Below, in pieces: positions 1 to 4,718 of a DNA stretch of 8,610 nucleotides (position 1 is the first letter of the stretch; each line of letters starts with the position of its first letter). The notes below the pieces were generated by a model, which had not been told where the DNA came from, did no database searches, and was given only the letters and a program-made list of their open reading frames with translations. A program made the position numbers and the translations under genes. Source of the DNA: Oscillospiraceae bacterium (GTDB lineage: Bacteria > Bacillota > Clostridia > Oscillospirales > Ruminococcaceae); contig JAFOYK010000190.1 of the NCBI GenBank assembly GCA_017424665.1, positions 1 to 8,610 of the forward strand. Direction: 5' to 3'.

Positions 1-56
1 ATTTCTTCCGGCTGCTCGAAAGTGAGTTCATCCGGTTTTCCGTTTCCGCCTTTCAC
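1..56 (-). CDS. Possible start of the next gene (partial, unidentified)
   Basis: On the minus strand a frame is open from about 104 to the window edge, with no ATG. A GTG at 56 (or TTG at 59) is a possible start and would give a peptide beginning MKGGNGKPDELTFEQPEE. Codons such as GGA, GAA, CCG, TTC and GAT match the usage of the neighbouring genes, and the other two minus frames hit stops. There is only a weak purine stretch (AAAGAGAG) upstream as a ribosome binding site. I do not recognise the protein. An out-of-frame ATG at 31 is an alternative start. A plus-strand frame is also open from 1 to 135 but reads like an antisense shadow. Confidence 0.3.
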   Translation of the reverse strand, partial: MKGGNGKPDELTFEQPEE

Positions 57-132
57 CAAAACGGCGGCTCTCTTTGAACGGGAAAACAGACTACTTGTTC
101 TTTGTCAAAGCATTTATAATATAAACACACAT

Positions 133-169
133 TAGGTTAATAATAGCAAGATTGGGCTGGATTTTTCAA
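133..169 (-). promoter_or_regulatory. Putative sigma-A type promoter downstream of the operon terminator
   Basis: On the minus strand a TTGAAA box (169-164) is followed after 18 bases by TATTAT (145-140). The -10 is preceded by TGC, giving an extended -10 form. The site lies just past the putative terminator at 175-209 and points towards the possible gene at the left edge, which fits a new transcription unit starting here. This is pattern matching only, and the downstream gene is itself uncertain. Confidence 0.4.
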
Positions 170-174
170 GGGAT

Positions 175-209
175 TTTCAAAAATAAATGCCTTCCCCTTG
201 AGGGGAAGG
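175..209 (-). terminator. Putative intrinsic terminator of the rsfS-end operon
   Basis: Read on the minus strand, an 8-bp perfect stem (CCTTCCCC / GGGGAAGG, bases 209-202 with 197-190) with a TCAA loop is followed by CATTTATTTTTG. This is the hairpin plus U-rich tract expected of a Rho-independent terminator. It is the last hairpin of the composite repeat at 185-340, so the repeat appears to supply the end of the transcript. The first hairpin after rsfS (334-319) lacks a U tract and is less likely to terminate. Confidence 0.6.
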
Positions 210-340
210 TGCCGCATGACCGTATGGTCGCGGCGGATGAGGTGTTGTTTTAAATTAACGCCGCTGCTACGCAATGCGGCTACACCTCATCAGTCTTTTG
301 CCTTTGGCAAAATCCAGTTTCTCCTCAAGGAGAAGCCTTT
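185..340. repeat. Composite inverted-repeat element (MITE/REP-like) at the rsfS stop codon
   Basis: Two arms of about 60 bp, 185-245 and 282-340, form an imperfect inverted repeat. When one arm is reverse-complemented, both read AAA-GC-TTC-CCTTGAGG-GAA at the outer end and GATGAGGTGT at the inner end. Smaller hairpins are nested inside: 190-209 (CCTTCCCC stem), 211-234 (GCCGC/GCGGC outer and GACC/GGTC inner stem), 260-280 (GCCGC/GCGGC), 296-312 (TTTTGCC/GGCAAAA) and 319-334 (TTCTCC/GGAGAA). No protein is encoded. The layout matches non-autonomous dispersed palindromic repeats that I recall from gut Clostridia genomes, but copy number cannot be seen from one window. The similarity of the two outer ends runs on through AATAAA into the rsfS stop codon. 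The 100-340 stretch holds no other supported gene. Confidence 0.75.
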
Positions 341-696
341 TATTCTTCCTCGAAGTTGATTTCTTCGATTTTTGCGTCGGACCAAAGTCTTTCAAGGGAA
401 TAGAATTCGCGGACTTCGTCGTTGAAGATATGAACGATTACGCTTGCGTAGTCCATAAGGATCCAGCTTGCGGAAGCGTAGCCTTCAACTCTCTGGGGTG
501 CAATTCCGTCCTCGTGGCCGAGAGCGAAATCGATATCGTCGGAAAGGGACTGTACGTGGCTTTTGTTGGTTGCGGAAGCAATTACGAAATAATCGCCGAT
601 GCTGCTGATTTCGCCGATTTTAAGTACGCGAAGTCCGATTGCTTTTTTGCTGTCAAGAATTTTTGCGATTTTAAGGGCAAGTTCTCTGGATTCCAT
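340..696 (-). CDS. rsfS: Ribosomal silencing factor RsfS (Iojap/YbeB family)
   Basis: RsfS binds ribosomal protein uL14 on the 50S subunit and blocks subunit joining, lowering translation during starvation or stationary phase. The 118-residue product has the normal family length and signature: IGDYFVIASATNKSHVQSL near residues 33-51, and EGYASASWILMDYASVIVHI followed by REFYSLERLW near residues 71-105. The frame stays open upstream to ATG codons at 717 and 714, but I place the start at 696 because a clear AAAGGA site lies 9 bases before it. Using 717 would translate that site and add seven non-family residues. The Shine-Dalgarno lies inside the end of yqeK, whose stop codon (703-701) is only 4 bases before this start, so the two are probably translationally coupled. 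The stop codon touches the repeat at 185-340. Confidence 0.95.
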   Translation of the reverse strand: MESRELALKIAKILDSKKAIGLRVLKIGEISSIGDYFVIASATNKSHVQSLSDDIDFALGHEDGIAPQRVEGYASASWILMDYASVIVHIFNDEVREFYSLERLWSDAKIEEINFEEE

Positions 697-700
697 TAAG

Positions 701-1312
701 TCATTTCCTTTCATCATAAGTTATTTCAACGTTTTTATATTCTTCCAAAAGTGCCTCTGTATCTTTTCCTTTCGGAAAACCGCGGCGTTCAAGGTCGCCG
801 GCGATCCAGCGGACACCGTAGGCAATTCCCTGGTCAAGATCAAAATCCGTAAGATTGCGGGTATATTCCGCATCCGGATAGTTTCTTTCCTCGCTTGTAA
901 GGTCGGCCATATAGACCACCTTTTCAAGGATGCTCATGTTTCCTCTCCCGGAGGTGTGGTAGCGGACCGCGTTGAGCACGTCTTGGTCGGTCACGGAAAG
1001 TTCGTGCTCACAGAATACCGCACCGGCGATGGAATGCCACAAAGCCGGAGATTTAAGGGTATCTTCATCAAGCCCGATTCCGGCGTTTTCGATTATTGCA
1101 AGCTGTTCCTCATTGGGAATTCCCTTGCAGATATCGTGAACAAGGCCGGCAAACTCGGCTTTTTCCGGGTCTGCGCCGTATTTTTCCGCCAGAAACACCG
1201 CTCTTTTCGCAACGTTAAGGGAATGAGCATATCGGTGCTCATTCATTCTTGATTTGAGCACCGATTTAAGTTCTTCAAGCGGAAGGCTGCAAAATTTTAA
1301 AGTTTCCATCAT
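701..1312 (-). CDS. yqeK: YqeK-type HD-domain bis(5'-nucleosyl)-tetraphosphatase (symmetrical)
   Basis: YqeK proteins are cytoplasmic metal-dependent hydrolases that cut diadenosine tetraphosphate to two ADP. The 203-residue product has the expected HD-superfamily metal ligands: H30 in RYAHSL, HD at 59-60 in GLVHDICKG, H93 in LWHSIAGA, H119 in RYHTSGRG and D137 in VVYMADL. After that aspartate, most relatives as I recall them carry a D-Y-I-E-P-x-R stretch; here it is LTSEERNYPDAEYTR, a mild divergence. The start ATG at 1312 overlaps the stop of the lipoprotein gene (ATGA, 4 bp); a second ATG at 1309 is equally possible. GAGGCGG precedes it as ribosome binding site. The position just before rsfS is the usual Firmicutes order. 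Confidence 0.93.
   Translation of the reverse strand: MMETLKFCSLPLEELKSVLKSRMNEHRYAHSLNVAKRAVFLAEKYGADPEKAEFAGLVHDICKGIPNEEQLAIIENAGIGLDEDTLKSPALWHSIAGAVFCEHELSVTDQDVLNAVRYHTSGRGNMSILEKVVYMADLTSEERNYPDAEYTRNLTDFDLDQGIAYGVRWIAGDLERRGFPKGKDTEALLEEYKNVEITYDERK
706..711 (-). promoter_or_regulatory. rsfS ribosome binding site (sets the start at 696)
   Basis: AAAGGA on the minus strand lies 9 bases upstream of the ATG at 696 and within the last codons of yqeK. It favours that ATG over the upstream in-frame ATGs at 717 and 714. Confidence 0.7.
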
Positions 1313-2292
1313 TCCGCCTCTTCTACGGGATAGGTTGCGATTGCTTCAACGGCGGCGGGAAGATAGAATCCGCGGCCGCAATCGATAACTTCGGAACTGT
1401 CTTCATCGATTCTGAAGGTGATGTAGAAACAGTCTTCATATGCGCCATAGAAGTTGAGGTTGAGGATTCCGTTTTCACGGAGCATTATGCTGTGGAAATA
1501 TCCGGCTTCCTCAGCAATGAACGCAAGTTCTTCTTCGGTTGCGCCGGAATAATATTTTTCAAGAAGTTCGTCGGTAAGGCCCTGGTCATAAATAACGTCC
1601 ATAACGTCGGAACCTGCCTTGAATTTTCGAAGGTCTGCGCGGCGGAGAGAATCGTCCGCGCCATATTCATAGAATTCGCCGTTTTCAAGATAGAACCAAT
1701 ATTTTTTGGTGGTGGGTTCTTCGGCTTTTGCTTTTTCTTCGTCCTCAAAATGGTCGAAGGAAGTGAATTCGGCGGTAAAATCGGCTCCGCCGATGTGTTC
1801 AAGGTTGGAGAACGTTCCGGAAACAGCGGTTTCATAAACCTTGCTGTTTTCAATTCCGAAAACGTAGGTAAGGCCATCATCAAAGTTTTCCGCAAAGAGG
1901 AAGGTTGTTCCTTCAACGGTCACCATTTCGGGGTTCTGCCATTTTCCGCTTTCGCCGAGTTCGGCGGCGTAGTTTTCGTTAACATACCAGAGAACGCCTT
2001 CAAGATATTCGGCTCCGGCTTTTCCGGAAAAAGCGAAAGCTTCGGAAGTTCCGTCTTCGTCAAAATCCCCATATTGGAACCAGATGGTCTGGCCTTCGGA
2101 ATATTCTTCAAGTTTTTCGCGGATAACTTCTTCTGCGTCGATTTCCCTGAGTTCCCTTTCAACGTCGACTTTTCCCATAAGGTCGTCGAGAAAACCTTCA
2201 TAGTTTTCTCTCCAGCCGGCGGAACAGGCGGAAAGGCAAAGCACCGTTACCGCCAGGATAGACGCAAAAAGGATTGTTGTTTTTTTAAGCAT
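1309..2292 (-). CDS. Acidic lipoprotein of unknown function
   Basis: I do not recognise this 327-residue protein. It begins with a lipoprotein signal peptide: MLKK, a hydrophobic core (residues 6-19), then the lipobox LSAC with the acceptor cysteine at 23, so it should be anchored on the outer face of the membrane. The mature part is strongly acidic (many Glu and Asp). Residues 76-84 read DFDEDGTSE, the D-x-D-x-D-G-x-x-E spacing of a calcium-binding loop as in EF-hand or FG-GAP type repeats. C288 and C305 near the C-terminus could form a disulfide outside the cell. A good Shine-Dalgarno (GGAGG, 6 bases before the ATG) and the ATGA overlap with yqeK show it is a real operon member. Its place between nadD and yqeK, normally adjacent, is unusual. 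The long plus-strand open frame across it is a codon-usage shadow. Confidence 0.85.
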   Translation of the reverse strand: MLKKTTILFASILAVTVLCLSACSAGWRENYEGFLDDLMGKVDVERELREIDAEEVIREKLEEYSEGQTIWFQYGDFDEDGTSEAFAFSGKAGAEYLEGVLWYVNENYAAELGESGKWQNPEMVTVEGTTFLFAENFDDGLTYVFGIENSKVYETAVSGTFSNLEHIGGADFTAEFTSFDHFEDEEKAKAEEPTTKKYWFYLENGEFYEYGADDSLRRADLRKFKAGSDVMDVIYDQGLTDELLEKYYSGATEEELAFIAEEAGYFHSIMLRENGILNLNFYGAYEDCFYITFRIDEDSSEVIDCGRGFYLPAAVEAIATYPVEEAE

Positions 2293-2312
2293 TTTTTGCC
2301 TCCAGATTTCGG

Positions 2313-2912
2313 TCAGTTGTAATAAAGATAATGATCCCAGATATAATCATCGACGCCCTCGGGAACCATTGAGGAAATATCGTCCGCGCGGCGAACGGTT
2401 TCCCTTACGGAAGTTGAGGAAATTTCTTTTACGTCGATGGGCACGATTCTTACCGTTGCGCCGTAGCTTCGAAGAACGGCGGCTTCCGCCTCAAGGGCGG
2501 AATCATCCTCCCAGTTTCTTGCGGCAACCGCAAGAACGGCTTCTTCGGCTATTTTGTGCCAGGCGTACCAGCGCCGGAAATAAAGGAGCATATCGCCGCC
2601 CATGAGAAGATAAAATTCATCATCCGGATAAATTTCACGGAGCTGGGCAACGGTATCCGCCATATATCCTTCGTCTTCGCGCTTGATTTCAATATCGGAA
2701 ACTTCGAAACCGGGAAGTTTCCCGAAAGCGATGTTGCACATGTTAAGTCTGTGCTCCGAAGGAGTCATGGCAAGTCCTTTTTTATGGGGAGGCTGGTAAG
2801 CCGGGATAACGATTATCTTATCGAGAGAAAGTTCTTCCTTAAAAGTCAGCGCCGCGTTAACGTGGCCGACGTGAACCGGGTCGAAACTTCCCCCGTAAAT
2901 ACCGATTTTCAT
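2313..2912 (-). CDS. nadD: Nicotinate-nucleotide adenylyltransferase
   Basis: NadD transfers AMP from ATP to nicotinate mononucleotide, forming deamido-NAD+ in the cytoplasm, an essential late step of NAD synthesis. The 199-residue product has the nucleotidyltransferase signature at the N-terminus, GGSFDPVHVGH (residues 7-17, with the HxGH-type motif HVGH), then PAYQPPHKK (37-45) for phosphate/substrate contact, the conserved GGDML segment (105-109) and the C-terminal ISSTSVR motif (164-170). Length is normal. The ATG has AAAGGAG 6 bases upstream. It follows yhbY by 18 bases, as in the Bacillus yqe cluster, and precedes the lipoprotein gene by 20 bases. Confidence 0.97.
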   Translation of the reverse strand: MKIGIYGGSFDPVHVGHVNAALTFKEELSLDKIIVIPAYQPPHKKGLAMTPSEHRLNMCNIAFGKLPGFEVSDIEIKREDEGYMADTVAQLREIYPDDEFYLLMGGDMLLYFRRWYAWHKIAEEAVLAVAARNWEDDSALEAEAAVLRSYGATVRIVPIDVKEISSTSVRETVRRADDISSMVPEGVDDYIWDHYLYYN

Positions 2913-2930
2913 TGGTTTCTCCTTTTTTGA

Positions 2931-3224
2931 TTAAGGAAGGATGATTTTGGGTTCTTTAAGGTTGCGTTTGTAAACGACAAATTTTCTGCCGATTACCTGA
3001 ACCGCTTCGCAGCCGGTGATTTTGTTCATAACTTCCTCAATTGCTTCTTTGGAAGAAACGGGGGAAGTTTCAAGAACGGAAACTTTTACGATTTCTCTTG
3101 CAACAAGAGCTTCGTCAATGTTGCCGATTACGGATTCGGTAACGCCTTCTTTGCCAACAGTTACAACTGCGGGAATTCCGTTTGCAAGAGAGCGAAGATA
3201 AGCGCGCTGTTTGGTAGTGATCAT
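2931..3224 (-). CDS. yhbY: YhbY family RNA-binding protein (CRM domain)
   Basis: YhbY is a small single-domain CRM protein associated with pre-50S ribosomal particles and thought to help ribosome assembly. The 97-residue product fits the family: TTKQRAYLRSLAN at the N-terminus, the loop motif VGKEG (residues 23-27, the GxxG equivalent that contacts RNA), a helix with IGNIDEALVAREIVKV, and the C-terminal strand VIGRKFVVYKR. AAGGAG lies 8 bases before the ATG. The 48-base gap from ftsY is the longest between genes here and is very A+T-rich, but I cannot define a convincing promoter in it. Confidence 0.95.
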   Translation of the reverse strand: MITTKQRAYLRSLANGIPAVVTVGKEGVTESVIGNIDEALVAREIVKVSVLETSPVSSKEAIEEVMNKITGCEAVQVIGRKFVVYKRNLKEPKIILP

Positions 3225-3272
3225 TAAAATTTCTCCTTATTATTTTATATTAATTTTTTGTTTGTTTCGTGA

Positions 3273-4175
3273 TTAATCAAAAATCGCTTTCGCGAAAGCT
3301 TCCGGATCGAAAGGCTGAAGGTCTTCGGCCTTTTCGCCTACACCGATGAATTTTATCGGAATATCGAGTTCTTTGCGGATTCCGATTACAACGCCGCCTC
3401 TTGCGGTTCCGTCGAGTTTAGTAAGAACGATTCCGCTGATGGGGCATGCGTTTCCGAATTCCCTTGCCTGGTTAATGGCGTTCTGGCCGGTGGTTCCGTC
3501 AAGAACAAGAAGGGTCTCAACGGAAGATTCCGGCGCTTCCCTTTCAATTACTCTTCCGATTTTTGCAAGTTCGTCCATAAGGCCTTTTTTATTCTGAAGA
3601 CGGCCTGCGGTATCGCAGATTATAACGTCGGCTTTTCTTGCTTTGCCTGCGGCAATTGCGTCGAAAACAACGGCAGCCGGGTCGGAACCTTCGGAATGTT
3701 TAACAAGTTCTGCGCCGCATCTGTCGGTCCAGACTTCAAGCTGGTCGATGGCTGCCGCACGGAAAGTATCCGCCGCGGCTACGACGACTTTTTTGCCTTC
3801 ATCCATAAAGTTTTTCGCAAGTTTTCCGATGGTTGTGGTTTTTCCCGCACCGTTAACGCCGATCATCATGATGATTGCGGGTTTGTTTTCAAGGTTAAGT
3901 TCCTGGCCGCCGCGAAGCATTTCCGCAACGACTTCGTACATCATTTCGCGAACTTTTTCCGGTTCGGAAATTCCTTCTTTTCTGACTCTTTTGCGAAGTT
4001 CTTCGCAAATTGCGCCGGCTGTGACGGCGCCGGTATCCGCAAGAACAAGAGCTTCCTCAAGTTCATCGAAAAGGTCTTCGTCAACGTGACCGCCGAAAAA
4101 AACGTCATCAAAACGTTCCTTAAGCGATTCTCTTGTTTTTTTAAGTCCTTCGCTGATTTTGCTGAAAAATCCCAA
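3273..4175 (-). CDS. ftsY: Signal recognition particle receptor FtsY (TTG start)
   Basis: FtsY is the membrane-associated SRP receptor GTPase that pairs with Ffh to deliver nascent membrane and secreted proteins to SecYEG. The 300-residue product has a short N-terminal region ([18 protein letters not shown]), the N-domain helix bundle and a full G domain: GVNGAGKT (106-113, P-loop), DTFRAAA (136-142), DTAGR (188-192), [10 protein letters not shown] (252-261) and the closing [12 protein letters not shown] (278-289). It lacks the long acidic A domain of E. coli FtsY, as is usual in Firmicutes. The start codon is TTG at 4175-4173: MGFFSKI is the family N-terminus, AGGGAGG lies 8 bases upstream, and no in-frame ATG lies nearby. 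It follows the RAYT stop by 20 bases. Confidence 0.97.
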   Translation of the reverse strand: MGFFSKISEGLKKTRESLKERFDDVFFGGHVDEDLFDELEEALVLADTGAVTAGAICEELRKRVRKEGISEPEKVREMMYEVVAEMLRGGQELNLENKPAIIMMIGVNGAGKTTTIGKLAKNFMDEGKKVVVAAADTFRAAAIDQLEVWTDRCGAELVKHSEGSDPAAVVFDAIAAGKARKADVIICDTAGRLQNKKGLMDELAKIGRVIEREAPESSVETLLVLDGTTGQNAINQAREFGNACPISGIVLTKLDGTARGGVVIGIRKELDIPIKFIGVGEKAEDLQPFDPEAFAKAIFD

Positions 4176-4183
4176 AGTATTTG

Positions 4184-4189
4184 CCTCCC
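4184..4189 (-). promoter_or_regulatory. ftsY ribosome binding site (sets a TTG start)
   Basis: GGGAGG on the minus strand, 8 bases before TTG at 4175, is one of the strongest Shine-Dalgarno matches in the window. It lies in the 20-base gap after the RAYT stop codon, so ftsY keeps its own translation signal despite the neighbouring transposase gene. Confidence 0.8.
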
Positions 4190-4195
4190 TGGTGT

Positions 4196-4717
4196 TTATT
4201 GGCTCCCCTTTGTCAAGGTGCCTTTATTTTCCAAAACCCATTTTGCAGGGTTATTTTCTATGTAACGGCGTATCTCGTCCAGATACTGTTGGTTACGGAT
4301 AATGTGTTCAAAATATCCGCGTTGCCAGAGATGTTTGCTGAACGGTTCATATAAGCCGATTTTCACGCCTTTTATGTATTCGTTCGTGGTTTGAGTTTTG
4401 AACCATTTAACGATTTCCTGTAGGGGCGCACCTGTGTGTGCGCCCGTTTTCAAAAGAACAAAATGCAAATGGTCGGGCATTACAATATAACAATTGATTT
4501 TCGTTCCGGGATATTTGTTTTCGATTTCAAAAAGCCATTTTAAAACCATCTTATCCGGTTCATTCGGGCGAACACGCAGGTTCGCCCCTACGACGTTTCC
4601 GGAAACTTCACCGAAAACGTGAGAACGCTCATGGGTGCATATTGTCACAAAATATCCGCCGTTTTGGGAATAATCATAATTTTCCAAACGCAGATTTTTC
4701 CTTTTCGGAAGTTCCAT
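4196..4717 (-). CDS. rayT: REP-associated tyrosine transposase (RAYT, Y1/HUH family) with internal palindromes
   Basis: RAYTs are single-copy HUH endonucleases related to IS200/IS605 TnpA; they bind and nick REP-type hairpins and are thought to spread them. I start it at ATG 4717 (MELPKRKNLRLENYDYSQ), giving 173 residues. The frame is open upstream to 4807, but that part overlaps ftsK in another frame and is not family sequence. Visible motifs: GGYFVTICTHERSHVFG (20-36), the metal-binding HUH-type HLH at 83-85 in YIVMPDHLHFVLL, VKWFKTQTTNEYIKG (103-117), LWQRGYFEHIIRN (130-142, Y136 a catalytic candidate) and RYIENNPAKW (151-160, Y152 an alternative). VVGANLRVRPN and TGAHTGAPLQ are encoded by two REP-like palindromes. 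The ATG is one base after the ftsK TGA with no good Shine-Dalgarno, implying coupled translation. It appears intact, with no frameshift. Confidence 0.92.
   Translation of the reverse strand: MELPKRKNLRLENYDYSQNGGYFVTICTHERSHVFGEVSGNVVGANLRVRPNEPDKMVLKWLFEIENKYPGTKINCYIVMPDHLHFVLLKTGAHTGAPLQEIVKWFKTQTTNEYIKGVKIGLYEPFSKHLWQRGYFEHIIRNQQYLDEIRRYIENNPAKWVLENKGTLTKGSQ
4420..4446 (+). repeat. REP-like palindrome inside the RAYT gene (copy 2)
   Basis: This is a 27-bp element that reads GTAG, then the 8-bp stem GGGCGCAC, a six-base loop and GTGCGCCC, then G on the plus strand. In the gene it is read in reverse and encodes TGAHTGAPLQ, directly after the HLHFVLLK metal-binding segment. It matches the copy at 4565-4591 in 24 of 27 bases but lies in the opposite orientation. 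Confidence 0.8.
4565..4591 (-). repeat. REP-like palindrome inside the RAYT gene (copy 1)
   Basis: This is a 27-bp element that reads GTAG, stem GGGCGAAC, six-base loop, GTTCGCCC, then G on the minus (coding) strand, and encodes VVGANLRVRPN. Relative to copy 2, stem position 10 is A instead of C and its partner at position 21 is T instead of G, so pairing is kept. The third difference is in the loop (C versus T). It lies where related RAYTs, from memory, have a short loop after the FGE motif. Confidence 0.8.
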
Positions 4718-4718
4718 A

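Noticed and set aside
185..340. CRISPR array or riboswitch in the hairpin-rich 3' region
   Set aside because: No regularly spaced direct repeats; the structure is an inverted repeat with nested hairpins and it lies downstream of, not before, the operon genes.
274..699. Plus-strand open frame across the repeat and rsfS
   Set aside because: Antisense to rsfS and running through a palindromic repeat; no family features.
1492..2322. 276-codon plus-strand open frame opposite the lipoprotein gene
   Set aside because: Phe/Gly-rich shadow of acidic GAA/TTC-rich codons; the minus-strand gene has a signal peptide, lipobox and good start signals.
3225..3272. Possible internal promoter in the A+T-rich ftsY-yhbY gap (TATAAA present)
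   Set aside because: No acceptable -35 box at 16-18 bases spacing; the nearest TTGATT is about 25 bases away.
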